The notes: a model not told the origin generated them from the sequence alone. Shown: positions 1-8,830, counted from the first letter of the stretch. The stretch: 14,877 nt of DNA from Nitrospirota bacterium (GCA_021795275.1 JAJYPO010000042.1:1-14877), one strand, 5' to 3'. Translations and numbers: made by a program.

Positions 1-1
1 G

Positions 2-640
2 ACAACCCGGCGCTATCGCCAGGCCACGCGATTTATCAGGAATGTCGTGGGAGAAGGGAAGTCGGTCCTTTTCATCGCCACCAAGAAACAGGCCCAATCG
101 ATCATCGAGGAGGAGGCGGAACGTTGTGGAATGTTCCATGTCACCCATCGTTGGCTGGGCGGCATGCTGACAAATCACCAGACGATCCGAAAATCCGTCG
201 AGCGTCTGAAGAAAATCGAAGCGATGAAGGAAAGTGACCAGTGGGCCCGTCTGCCCAAAAAGGAAGTGGCCCAGATCGAAAAGGAGGAGTCCAAGCTGCG
301 ATCGACCCTGTCGGGAATTCGCGGAATGGGACAGCTTCCCGGGGCCATATTTGTGGTGGATCCCAAAAAAGAGCATATCGCCATTCACGAGGCCAACCGT
401 CTCGGGATTCCGGTGGTGGCCATGGTGGATACGAACTGCGACCCGGACCTGATCGATTTTCCGATTCCGGCCAACGATGATGCAATCCGCTCCATCCGGC
501 TCATGGCTGAGGGCATAGCCGAGGCCGTGATCGAGGGTGGGTTGTCCCGCCGCTCATCCGGCAAGGCGGCTCCTGAATCTCCGGCGGTCGCCTCCGAGCT
601 TGAGCAGGCCTTCTCGGCCGGAGAATCCGGAGAGAAATAG
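2..640 (+). CDS. rpsB: 30S ribosomal protein S2, 5'-truncated by the window edge
   Basis: Structural protein of the small ribosomal subunit, needed for binding S1 and for initiation. The reading frame is open from base 2, so the true start lies upstream; the GTG at 47 is an internal valine. About 212 residues are visible, and roughly the first 50 are missing compared with the usual length of about 240-280. S2 hallmarks are clear: [36 protein letters not shown] followed by TNHQTIRKS, and later [19 protein letters not shown] and [20 protein letters not shown]. The last 35 residues are a Ser/Ala/Glu-rich tail, which is normal for S2. It is the first gene of the rpsB-tsf-pyrH-frr cluster and is followed by a terminator-like hairpin. 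Identity is certain; only the 5' end is lacking. Confidence 0.98.
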   Translation, partial: TTRRYRQATRFIRNVVGEGKSVLFIATKKQAQSIIEEEAERCGMFHVTHRWLGGMLTNHQTIRKSVERLKKIEAMKESDQWARLPKKEVAQIEKEESKLRSTLSGIRGMGQLPGAIFVVDPKKEHIAIHEANRLGIPVVAMVDTNCDPDLIDFPIPANDDAIRSIRLMAEGIAEAVIEGGLSRRSSGKAAPESPAVASELEQAFSAGESGEK

Positions 641-647
641 GGGGATG

Positions 648-674
648 AAGGGAGAGGAAGACCCTCTCCCTTTT
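648..674 (+). terminator. Intrinsic terminator/attenuator between rpsB and tsf
   Basis: GGGAGAGG (650-657) pairs perfectly with CCTCTCCC (663-670) around a 5-nt loop (AAGAC). Two flanking A-T pairs (648-649 with 671-672) extend the stem to 10 bp, and the 3' side runs into TTTT. It starts 8 nt after the rpsB stop. Downstream genes have no obvious promoter of their own, so partial read-through, lowering tsf relative to rpsB, is the likely role. An rpsB-tsf attenuator of this kind is known in Escherichia coli; its action here is inferred. Confidence 0.7.
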
Positions 675-729
675 CCACAGCCGGTCATGCCTCGTAAAGC
701 CCAGTGAAGAACGCCAGACGGATAGAGAC

Positions 730-745
730 GGAGGAAGGAAACAAG
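730..745 (+). promoter_or_regulatory. Shine-Dalgarno that fixes the tsf start
   Basis: GGAGGAAGGA (730-739) precedes the ATG at 746 with AAGGA 6 nt away and GGAGG 11 nt away. The frame stays open upstream to a GTG at 704, but the conserved EF-Ts N-terminus begins at 746, so this site decides the start. Confidence 0.8.
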
Positions 746-2049
<1,304 letters not shown>

Positions 2050-2080
2050 AATATCCGGTGTCGCGGAACGGGAGGCTTAA

Positions 2081-2635
2081 ATGGATGCGGAACTTAAGGG
2101 ATTTTCAGAAAAAATGGATCATGCGGTGGACCATTTCCGCAAGGAGATCCAGACCCTGAGAACAGGGCGGCCATCCCTGACCCTCATCGAACATATCCGG
2201 GTGGACTATTACGGGAATCAGGTCTCCCTCGACAAGGTGGCGGCCCTGAACATCGTCGACAACCGGATGATTACCATCACCCCCTGGGAGACAAAGCTCA
2301 TCGGGGACATCGAAAAGGCAATCATGGCCGCCAATCTGGGCCTGAATCCGCAGAATGACGGCAAGGCTGTCAGGATTGTCGTTCCCCCGATGACAGAGGA
2401 ACGTCGCAAGGAGATGGTCAAGCTTCTGAAGAAAATGGCCGAGGAGGCGAAGGTGTCCTTGCGAAACATCCGGCGGGATGCGAACGAGGATATCAAGAAG
2501 AAGCACAAGGAAGGCTTGATCCAGGAGGATCGGGTGAAGCGCCTTCAGGATGAAGTCCAGAAGCTTGTCGACGGAGCGGGGGCCAAGGTCGACGAACATT
2601 CCCGGAAGAAGGAGCAGGAGATCCTGACGACCTGA
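2081..2635 (+). CDS. frr: Ribosome recycling factor
   Basis: Together with EF-G, RRF splits the post-termination ribosome. The 184-aa length matches the usual 185. Family signatures are LRTGRPSLTLIEHIRVDYYG near residues 26-45, TPWETKLIGDIEKAI, then NLGLNPQNDGKAVRIVVPPM and TEERRKEMVKLLKKMAEEAK. The C-terminal helix contains VSLRNIRRDANEDIKKKHKE. The start ATG follows GGAGG (2071-2075) at 5 nt. The 31-nt gap after pyrH holds only this SD. The next gene (alr) starts 4 nt after the stop, so frr and alr are almost certainly co-transcribed. In many bacteria frr is instead followed by uppS and cdsA. Confidence 0.98.
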   Translation: MDAELKGFSEKMDHAVDHFRKEIQTLRTGRPSLTLIEHIRVDYYGNQVSLDKVAALNIVDNRMITITPWETKLIGDIEKAIMAANLGLNPQNDGKAVRIVVPPMTEERRKEMVKLLKKMAEEAKVSLRNIRRDANEDIKKKHKEGLIQEDRVKRLQDEVQKLVDGAGAKVDEHSRKKEQEILTT

Positions 2636-2639
2636 CCCC

Positions 2640-3863
2640 ATGAAACCTCGGGACCCCACGCCGCAATCCATCCCGGATCCGGAGTGTCCGGAGGGCCGGA
2701 CCCGTGTGACCGTTGATCTGGACCAGTTTCTCCGGAACGTCCGGAAGGTGATCCATCGACTCGGAAAGAACGAGGGACTCCTTCCGGTCATCAAGGCCAA
2801 CGCCTATGGTCACGGACTCCTTCCTGTCATGACCGCCCTGTCCTCAATCGGCATTGACCGCGTGGCGCTCATGGGGGCGGATGAAGCCCTCTCTCTCAGG
2901 CGAGGAGGGTATTCCGGGACGATCATCCTCCTCGGTGGGTTTTCCGGGAAGGAACTGACACTCTGTTTTCGGGAAAACCTCACCCCGGTCCTTCATCATC
3001 GGGATCAAATCAGTCTTCTTGAAGCCTTTTCTCCGGTCAGGGAGCCCCTCGACCTCCACCTCAAGATCGACTCCGGGATGGGGCGGCTTGGCTTTCTCCC
3101 TTCCGAGATCCCTGATGTCCTTGACCGGATGCTCCGGATTCCCCAAGGAAGAATAACGGGGATCATGACCCATTTTCCCCTTTCCGAGGACCGGAAGGAC
3201 ACGGAAGACTGTCTCGAAATCTTTCGGGAGTGTGTTCTTTCAATCCTTTCCCATCCGGCGCTCTCTGAGCTGTCGGTCATTCACATGGCCAACAGCGGAG
3301 GCGTCATGCAGGGACTTGTCTCCTTCCCGACCCCAGAGCCTTCGGGAAAGAATCTCACATTCTGGGCCAGACCCGGACTGATGCTCTATGGCCATCTTCC
3401 CATCGGCGATCTCCATGGGTGGGATGAGATATCCCCAGTCCTTACCGTAGAAGCCCGGCTGCTGTCCCTTCGGAATCTTCCGAAAGGCCATTCCGTCTCC
3501 TACGGGAGAACGGAAGTCCTGTCCCGAAACAGCCGGGTGGGGATCCTTGGCATGGGATATGCCGATGGTCTGCCGCGGGCCCTCTCCGGGCGCGGCTGGG
3601 GCATGATCGACGGCCGGAAGGTCCCATTTGCCGGACGGGTCTGCATGGACATGGTCGCCGTTGACCTGACGGATCTTCCCCGGCCCGTGGAGATCGGGGA
3701 ATGGGTCAGAATCATCGATCCCAAGGAACCCGAATCCATGACCGTAGATCAGATTGCCCGGTGGACGGGGACCATTCCCTACGAGGTGCTCTGCCTTCTC
3801 GGCCACCGGTCGGACAGGAGGTTTGTCGGCGATGCTTCACGGGTTCTCCAGAATGATTTCTGA
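2640..3863 (+). CDS. alr: Alanine racemase
   Basis: PLP enzyme that interconverts L- and D-alanine, supplying D-Ala for peptidoglycan. The PLP lysine is K52 in VIKANAYGHG. K142 in LKIDSGMGRLGF corresponds to the carbamylated lysine of characterised racemases. The second catalytic base is Y288 in SVSYGRTEV, followed by GMGYADGLPR and GRVCMDMVAVDLTDLP. The product is 407 aa, slightly long because of a 20-residue N-terminal extension rich in Pro/Glu; a later start cannot be excluded, although the next in-frame ATGs fall inside the fold. It starts 4 nt after frr, and its last 32 nt overlap the start of mlaE in another frame. All key residues are present, so it should be active. Confidence 0.96.
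   Translation: MKPRDPTPQSIPDPECPEGRTRVTVDLDQFLRNVRKVIHRLGKNEGLLPVIKANAYGHGLLPVMTALSSIGIDRVALMGADEALSLRRGGYSGTIILLGGFSGKELTLCFRENLTPVLHHRDQISLLEAFSPVREPLDLHLKIDSGMGRLGFLPSEIPDVLDRMLRIPQGRITGIMTHFPLSEDRKDTEDCLEIFRECVLSILSHPALSELSVIHMANSGGVMQGLVSFPTPEPSGKNLTFWARPGLMLYGHLPIGDLHGWDEISPVLTVEARLLSLRNLPKGHSVSYGRTEVLSRNSRVGILGMGYADGLPRALSGRGWGMIDGRKVPFAGRVCMDMVAVDLTDLPRPVEIGEWVRIIDPKEPESMTVDQIARWTGTIPYEVLCLLGHRSDRRFVGDASRVLQNDF
3816..3831 (+). promoter_or_regulatory. Shine-Dalgarno of mlaE inside alr
   Basis: A perfect AGGAGG (3816-3821) lies within the alr coding sequence, 10 nt before the ATG at 3832. It supports that ATG as the mlaE start. The earlier in-frame ATG at 3754 would add 26 Gly/Arg/Ser-rich residues untypical of MlaE. 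Confidence 0.75.
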
Positions 3864-4605
3864 CCTGGCCCGCCGGATCCTGGAGGCGGCGGGGGCTCTC
3901 TTCATCATGGGTTTGCGAGGGCTTCTCGGGCTCTTCCGGCCGGCCTTCCTGTTTCGGAACTTTCTTGAGCAGCTTTTGAAGATCGGGGCGGATTCGACGG
4001 CCGTTGTCGGAGTCACAGCTTTTTTTACCGGGATGGTGCTTGCCCTCCAGGCCTGGATCGGATTCCGGAACTTCAAAGCCGAAAGTCTTGTGGGAGCCGT
4101 GGTGACCTTGTCGATGACCCGGGAACTCGGACCCGTCATCACAAGCCTCATGGTGACCGGGCGGTCCGGCTCGGCGATGGCTGCAGAGCTTGGAAGCATG
4201 CGGGTGAGCGAGCAGATCGACGCCCTGGAAAGTCTTGCCGTAAACCCGGTGGACTACCTAGTCACGCCGCGTTTCTATGCCTCCCTTGTGGCACTTCCCC
4301 TTCTGACGGCTCTGGCCGATCTCATCGGGATCGGGGGAGGGTACTTCGTCTCCGTCAAGCTCCTGGGCCTTTCTCCCCATCTCTATTTTCAGGAGATCCG
4401 ACATTACGTCGAACTCCACGATTTTCTGTCGGGGATCGTGAAATCAGTCTTCTTCGGGGGAATTCTTTCCATTTGGGCCTGCCGGACGGGATTTGTGGCC
4501 TCCGGAGGTGCGGCGGGAGTGGGGCGGGCCGTGACGCGTGCTGTGGTCAGTGCCTCGATGAGCATTCTGGTCATCGACTATTTCCTGACGGCATGGCTTT
4601 TCTGA
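3832..4605 (+). CDS. mlaE: MlaE-family phospholipid ABC transporter permease
   Basis: Integral inner-membrane permease of the MCE/Mla lipid transport system (MlaE/YrbE family), which moves phospholipids between the inner membrane and the periplasmic MCE ring. The 257-aa length from the chosen ATG is standard. Several hydrophobic segments are visible. The family signature spans residues 96-123 and includes [20 protein letters not shown] then MAAELGSM, followed by [19 protein letters not shown] and [13 protein letters not shown]. The start at 3832 has an AGGAGG SD inside alr, so the two genes overlap by 32 nt; ATG 3853 is a less likely alternative. The stop TGA shares a base with the mlaF ATG. 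No MlaB-like STAS gene is adjacent. Confidence 0.94.
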   Translation: MLHGFSRMISDLARRILEAAGALFIMGLRGLLGLFRPAFLFRNFLEQLLKIGADSTAVVGVTAFFTGMVLALQAWIGFRNFKAESLVGAVVTLSMTRELGPVITSLMVTGRSGSAMAAELGSMRVSEQIDALESLAVNPVDYLVTPRFYASLVALPLLTALADLIGIGGGYFVSVKLLGLSPHLYFQEIRHYVELHDFLSGIVKSVFFGGILSIWACRTGFVASGGAAGVGRAVTRAVVSASMSILVIDYFLTAWLF

Positions 4606-5387
4606 TGTTCTCCCCGCCGGCGATCACCATATCGAACCTCACAAAATCCTTCGGAAACCAGGAGGTCCTCCGGAATGTCTCCTTTGAGGTTCCCCGGGGG
4701 CAGACTTATTGTATTATCGGTGGATCCGGCCAGGGAAAGTCGGTCCTTCTGAAACATGTCATGCGTCTTCTGGTTCCCGACTCCGGGGATATCCGGATTG
4801 ACGGAGAGTCCATTGTCGGCCTTTCGGGGGCCTCCCTAGACGATATTCGGAAAAAGATGGGGATGGTCTTCCAGGAATCGGCGCTCTTCGACTCCATGAC
4901 GTGCCTTGAAAACGTCGCCTTTGGGCTGACCATGCACCGGAGAGATCTGTCAGCTGTGGAAATCGAGCGGATTGCCCGTGAAAAGATCCGGCTTGTCGGA
5001 CTGAACCGGGTGGAAAAAAAATATCCCTCCGAAATTTCGGGAGGAATGAAAAAAAGGGTCGGGATTGCCAGGGCCATCGCCCTGGAGCCCGAGATCCTTC
5101 TTTACGACGAGCCAACAACAGGACTAGATCCCGTTCTGGCAACCTCGATCGATGAGCTGATCCTCAAGATGAAGGCGGAGCTTCATGTGACAAGTCTCGT
5201 CATCACTCATGACATGAACAGCGCATTTCGGATCGCGGACAGGATCCTGTTCCTCTACCAGGGGAAAATTCATTTTTCAGGCACTCCCCTGGAGGTCCGC
5301 GAGACGCCGGATCCCGTCCTCGGACAATTCGTGCGGGGAGAAACATCGGGTCCGATCCCTGTTATTGCCGAGGAGACAGGTCCGTGA
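4605..5387 (+). CDS. mlaF: MlaF-family ABC transporter ATP-binding protein
   Basis: Cytoplasmic ATPase that powers the MlaE permease. Counting from ATG 4605 (260 aa), Walker A is GGSGQGKS (39-46), the Q-loop glutamine is Q90 in [13 protein letters not shown], the ABC signature is SGGMKK (145-150), Walker B is LLYDEP (165-170) and the switch histidine is H202 in ITHDM. All catalytic elements are intact. [13 protein letters not shown] is the form typical of Mla/Ttg2A ATPases. The start forms TGATG with the mlaE stop and has little SD, so translation probably depends on coupling. The ATG at 4593 (4 residues longer) is a fair alternative. The frame is open further upstream, but that part only shadows mlaE. 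Confidence 0.95.
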   Translation: MFSPPAITISNLTKSFGNQEVLRNVSFEVPRGQTYCIIGGSGQGKSVLLKHVMRLLVPDSGDIRIDGESIVGLSGASLDDIRKKMGMVFQESALFDSMTCLENVAFGLTMHRRDLSAVEIERIAREKIRLVGLNRVEKKYPSEISGGMKKRVGIARAIALEPEILLYDEPTTGLDPVLATSIDELILKMKAELHVTSLVITHDMNSAFRIADRILFLYQGKIHFSGTPLEVRETPDPVLGQFVRGETSGPIPVIAEETGP

Positions 5388-5443
5388 TGAGGAAAGGGCC
5401 AGGCCGATATTCTCCCCTTTTATTTGAAGGAGACCTTCATTGA
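5387..5443 (+). CDS. Possible 18-codon linker ORF bridging mlaF and mlaD
   Basis: The 52-nt gap between mlaF and mlaD is spanned by a tiny ORF ([18 protein letters not shown]). Its ATG overlaps the mlaF stop (TGATG, 5385-5389), and its TGA (5441-5443) overlaps the TTG start of mlaD (5440-5442). AGGAG at 5371-5375 lies 11 nt before the ATG. This would allow ribosomes to pass from mlaF to mlaD without release. No homology is recognised, and an ORF this short can arise by chance. Confidence 0.25.
   Translation: MRKGPGRYSPLLFEGDLH
5427..5439 (+). promoter_or_regulatory. Shine-Dalgarno supporting the TTG start of mlaD
   Basis: AAGGAG (5427-5432) sits 7 nt before TTG 5440. It places the mlaD start directly ahead of the positively charged residues and membrane anchor expected at the N-terminus, although the start codon is TTG. 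Confidence 0.75.
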
Positions 5444-7038
5444 AAGTGTCTGCCGAAACGCGGCTCGGTTTTTTTGTGCTGGTCGCGCTGGGAGTGATCG
5501 CCTTCCTGTCCCTCCGTCTTGGCCATCACAAGTTGAAGCCGGACCATTCCTTTGCCTTTTACGCCAAATTTTCTTCTGTGGACGGCCTCGAAAAGGGAAC
5601 CGACGTGGAAGTGGCGGGCGTCAAGGTGGGGGAGGTCGATGCCATCACATTGGGCTCCGACGGCATGGCCCGGGTCCGGATGCTGGTCACCAAGAAGGTG
5701 GTCATACCCGCCGATGCCCGGGCCGTCATCTTTTCCAACGGATTTCTGGGAAAGATGTATGTGGAAATCGAACCCGGGCCATCGGGAGTCAGACCGCGAC
5801 TTGATCCTGGCAGGGACCGGGAGCCCCCCGGACTTCTGCGGCGGATCTTTGGCGGGATCGACTTCCCGGCCCCGGCCTGGGCCGACACGGGATCCGCCCC
5901 CTCCCCCGCTCCTTCCGCTCCGCCCTCTTCTCCCTCCTCACAACCGAAACCGGCCCCTTCCCCTGTCGGCTCAGCTCCATCCCAGGCCGGGCCTCCGGAT
6001 CCTTCTCCCGGCGAACTGGCACCGGGTGCGATTCTCGCCTCACCGGGGAACACCGTCAGCGTCAACAGGCTCGTGAAAAAACTCAACAAGATCGCAGACG
6101 ATATCCAGGCCGTCTCGAAATCGCTCAAGGGGTCGATCGGGACAACCCAGGGAAAGGAGCAGCTTCGCCGGACGCTCAAGCATCTGGACGAGCTCACCAC
6201 CAATCTTCGGGATTTTACTGTGAGCCTCAAGAAAAAGTCCCCGGATATCCTCAACAAGGTCGATTCCATCGCCAACAAGATCGACAACGGGGTCGGAACC
6301 ATCGGTTCCCTGGTCAACAAGAACGATGTCTACGACAATGCCAACCAGTCTCTGGCCCATCTGAACAGCATCCTGAAGAAAATCGACGAAGGACAGGGAA
6401 CGATCGGAAAGCTGGTCAACAATCCGGATGTCTACGACAACCTGTCGAAAACGCTCAAAAAACTTTCAGGGGTCACCAACAAGGCCGACCGGATGGAACT
6501 TAACGTCTGGATGCGGGGGTTCTACATGCCCCGGGCCGGGACCGCCGAAGGTTTTTTCACCCTCGACCTCTATCCCAGGTCGGACAAGTTTTACCGAATC
6601 CAGGTGGTGAGCACGACCAATCCTTACTACACGCAGACAACGCCCTATACCCAGATCAACGGAAATTATGTGGCCGGGCCAACCCAGATCACGGGGACGA
6701 CCCAGGGAATCAAGTTCAGCGTGGAGTTCGGGGAAAAGTTCGGCGACTTCGATGTGAGGGCGGGACTCATCCAGAACAGCTTCGGCGTCGGGGCCGACTA
6801 CCAGATTTTCAAGAACCTCTTCCTGACCTTTACCATGTACAATATCGGAACCTATGATCCGATGACCCCCAATCCCTATTCCCGGATATTCCTGACCTAT
6901 ACAATCTTCAACCACATCTGGCTCAATGCGGGGTATTACAACGTCTTCAATGCCAGTGTGGCCTCTCCATTAGTCGGGGGAGGACTCATCCTCAATGACG
7001 AAACCCTGAAGTATCTGATTGCCGGCCATCTTCCCTGA
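5440..7038 (+). CDS. mlaD: MlaD-like MCE-domain protein with long helical and beta-rich C-terminal parts
   Basis: Periplasmic, inner-membrane-anchored substrate-binding component of the MlaEFD lipid transporter. Start TTG has an AAGGAG SD. In order: a membrane anchor (about residues 9-27); an MCE domain (about 36-113, with VDGLEKGTDVEVAGVKVGEV and GFLGKMYVEIEPG); a Pro/Ser/Ala-rich linker (about 142-203); a long helical, probably coiled-coil region (about 205-350) with two copies of a GxGTIGxLVNxxDVYDN repeat; and a beta-rich C-terminal part (about 353-532) with aromatic, alternating strands such as FFTLDLYPR, FGVGADYQIF, LFLTFTMYNIGTYD and IFLTYTIFNHIWLNAGYYNV. At 532 aa it is about three times the E. 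coli MlaD. The last part may be an outer-membrane or barrel-like domain, but this is inference. No mlaC or mlaA is nearby. Confidence 0.9.
   Translation: MKVSAETRLGFFVLVALGVIAFLSLRLGHHKLKPDHSFAFYAKFSSVDGLEKGTDVEVAGVKVGEVDAITLGSDGMARVRMLVTKKVVIPADARAVIFSNGFLGKMYVEIEPGPSGVRPRLDPGRDREPPGLLRRIFGGIDFPAPAWADTGSAPSPAPSAPPSSPSSQPKPAPSPVGSAPSQAGPPDPSPGELAPGAILASPGNTVSVNRLVKKLNKIADDIQAVSKSLKGSIGTTQGKEQLRRTLKHLDELTTNLRDFTVSLKKKSPDILNKVDSIANKIDNGVGTIGSLVNKNDVYDNANQSLAHLNSILKKIDEGQGTIGKLVNNPDVYDNLSKTLKKLSGVTNKADRMELNVWMRGFYMPRAGTAEGFFTLDLYPRSDKFYRIQVVSTTNPYYTQTTPYTQINGNYVAGPTQITGTTQGIKFSVEFGEKFGDFDVRAGLIQNSFGVGADYQIFKNLFLTFTMYNIGTYDPMTPNPYSRIFLTYTIFNHIWLNAGYYNVFNASVASPLVGGGLILNDETLKYLIAGHLP
6289..6441 (+). 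repeat. Two tandem 17-residue repeats inside MlaD
   Basis: The motif GVGTIGSLVNKNDVYDN (residues 284-300, 6289-6339) recurs as GQGTIGKLVNNPDVYDN (318-334, 6391-6441) with a 34-residue period. The protein motif repeats while the DNA differs, so the duplication is old and under selection. Repeats of the type GxGTxGxLxNxxxxYDN are familiar in the helical part of MCE proteins. Confidence 0.85.
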
Positions 7039-7061
7039 GCCGGATTTTTAGAATCCCGGAT

Positions 7062-7090
7062 TTGACGAAAGGGCGCCGGATCAGTATTCT
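7062..7090 (+). promoter_or_regulatory. Sigma70-like promoter for the cytochrome c biogenesis operon
   Basis: TTGACG (7062-7067) and TATTCT (7085-7090) are separated by exactly 17 nt, matching 5/6 and 4/6 of the consensus. They lie in the 167-nt gap between mlaD and resB, 24 nt after the mlaD stop. This would give a leader of roughly 105-110 nt before resB. I saw no convincing terminator for the upstream operon here, so read-through is also possible. Confidence 0.55.
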
Positions 7091-7173
7091 GGAAGGACAG
7101 GAAAAGAAACCCGATTGGACCATGACAGGATAGTCCCCTCAATGATGCCGGCTTTTGCCAAGGAGATGGGGGG

Positions 7174-7206
7174 ATGTTGTCTTCGTGCTTACCCAAGGAT
7201 AGTTGA
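7174..7206 (+). CDS. Possible 10-codon leader peptide coupled to resB
   Basis: ATG 7174 lies 8 nt after AAGGAG (7160-7165) and encodes MLSSCLPKDS. The TGA (7204-7206) shares its last base with the resB ATG (7206). The resB SD (AAGGA, 7195-7199) is inside this ORF. The arrangement suits translational coupling or a leader peptide. It is very short and may be coincidental. Confidence 0.3.
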   Translation: MLSSCLPKDS

Positions 7207-8759
7207 TGACAGAACGATATAGTCCTGAAGAGCAGCAGGCTCTTGAAATAGAGGGGGCTTCCGGGGTGGATGAAGCCGGCCAGTCCAAGGGATCCTCCGG
7301 ATCCTCCTTTCTCCATGGGGCCCGTGACCATATTTTGATTCGCTTCCTCTCCTCCCTTGTCCTGGCCATCTTCCTCTTTCTGACCCTGGCCGTTCTGACC
7401 ATCTTCGGGACCTTCATCGAGCAGGGACGAGATCCCGCCTTCTACCTGGCTTCCTATGGGCCCAAATGGGGACCCTGGATCCTGAATCTCAAAATCGACA
7501 ACATCTACCACAGCTGGTACTACACGAGCCTCCTGTCACTCCTTTGTGTCAACGCCCTCACCTGTGTTTACCGGCGATTCCCGGTGACCATCCGCTCCCT
7601 GTTCCGGGAACGCGTGAGTGTCAGTCGGGACTTTCTGAAAAGACAGAAAGAATACAGGGAAATCGAGATTGCCCGCTCTCCTGTTCCGCCGTCCTCCGTT
7701 TCCTCCCTGGTGACGGAGACCCTCAAGGCACGCCATTACAGGGTCCAGACATCAGGCGACGGCAAGGAAACCGCCATCTTTGCCCACAAGGGTGTCCTGG
7801 GGCGCATCGGATCCCACGTCGCGCATCTTTCGGTGATCGTGATCCTGGCCGGCGGCCTTCTGGGGAGCCTGACGGGGTTTCGCCTTTTCGGAACCTTCTA
7901 TGTCAACACGACCACCTTCATCCCCCAGGGGGGATGGGATCTCCGGGTCAACAAGTTCTGGATCACCCACTACAAGAACGGGATGGTCAAGTCCTATTTC
8001 AGCGATGTGGATATCCTGAAAGACGGGAAGATCATGAAGCACAAGGTCATCCAGGTCAACCATCCCCTGGAGTACAAGGGCCTTCGCTTTTACCAGGCGA
8101 GCTTCGGAGAGGCCCCCGACCGACTGGAGAAGGCCGACATCCTTGTGGTGGACAAGGAGAAAAAACAGTTCCTCGGACGATTTTCGCTCGCATGGGACAA
8201 ACCGGTTCCGATTCCTAAGACTCCCTACACCCTGAAGGTGGTCCGCTACGTGTCGGATTTTGCCTTTGATCCCAAGACGGGGTCGGTCTTTACCCAATCG
8301 GAAAAGCCGAAGAACCCGGCCGTCCAGATCGAGGTCTACCAGGACGGAAAACTTTTGGGGAGCCCCTGGCTTTTTTACAAGTTCCCCCAGGTCCAGGTCT
8401 TGAAAAGTGTCCCGGAATTCTTTATTTTCGGAGGATATCACGCGCCATTCTATACGGGTCTTGAGCTTGCCAAGGATCCCGGGGTTCCTGTCGTGTGGAC
8501 CGGATCCTTCCTTCTGGTCGGAGGCCTTTTCCTTTCCTCCTTCATCTTTCACCGGAAAATATGGCTTCGGGTCCGGCCGCACGGGGAGGGACTATCCGTA
8601 GCCGTCGGAGGATTCGGCCACAAGGACAAGATAGGATTTGAACGTGAGTTCGAGGCGATCGTCGCTGATCTGAAGACGGCCCTGTCGCCTCCTGACCGTC
8701 CCGCCACGGAGCCTGTCTCCGGGGCGATGGCGCAAAGGCCCTCCCTTTCGAACGGATGA
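7206..8759 (+). CDS. resB: ResB/Ccs1-family cytochrome c biogenesis protein
   Basis: With CcsA it forms the System II cytochrome c synthase, which moves heme to the outer face of the membrane and attaches it to CXXCH apocytochromes. The 517-aa protein has membrane segments at about 43-68, 102-122 (IYHSWYYTSLLSLLCVNAL), 208-228 (after GRIGSHVAHLS, with H204 and H207) and 428-450. A large extracytoplasmic domain between the last two contains VIQVNHPLEYKGLRFYQASF, a typical ResB segment. ATG 7206 is preferred to TTG 7203 because AAGGA is then 6 nt away. The first 40 residues are a polar cytoplasmic tail. The partner ccsA follows after 100 nt. Confidence 0.93.
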   Translation: MTERYSPEEQQALEIEGASGVDEAGQSKGSSGSSFLHGARDHILIRFLSSLVLAIFLFLTLAVLTIFGTFIEQGRDPAFYLASYGPKWGPWILNLKIDNIYHSWYYTSLLSLLCVNALTCVYRRFPVTIRSLFRERVSVSRDFLKRQKEYREIEIARSPVPPSSVSSLVTETLKARHYRVQTSGDGKETAIFAHKGVLGRIGSHVAHLSVIVILAGGLLGSLTGFRLFGTFYVNTTTFIPQGGWDLRVNKFWITHYKNGMVKSYFSDVDILKDGKIMKHKVIQVNHPLEYKGLRFYQASFGEAPDRLEKADILVVDKEKKQFLGRFSLAWDKPVPIPKTPYTLKVVRYVSDFAFDPKTGSVFTQSEKPKNPAVQIEVYQDGKLLGSPWLFYKFPQVQVLKSVPEFFIFGGYHAPFYTGLELAKDPGVPVVWTGSFLLVGGLFLSSFIFHRKIWLRVRPHGEGLSVAVGGFGHKDKIGFEREFEAIVADLKTALSPPDRPATEPVSGAMAQRPSLSNG

Positions 8760-8830
8760 GGAGGGGTTGGCCGATTCAAGGTGAAACGTGAAAGCGACTC
8801 TCCTGAGATCTGGTTTTCCGGAGATGTTAT

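Noticed and set aside
645..707. A 20-codon ORF between rpsB and tsf whose TGA overlaps a GTG at 704 in the tsf frame
   Set aside because: The layout resembles the coupled mini-ORFs elsewhere, but tsf almost surely starts at 746, and the ORF runs through the terminator hairpin, so coupling would be to a start that is probably unused.
7041..7062. Possible terminator after mlaD (CCGGAT ... ATCCCGG)
   Set aside because: The stem needs a bulge, is only 5-6 bp, and has only a short T-run after it; not convincing.
7752..8582. Long - strand ORF (276 codons) opposite resB
   Set aside because: Shadow of the resB reading frame, with highly charged composition and no domain pattern.
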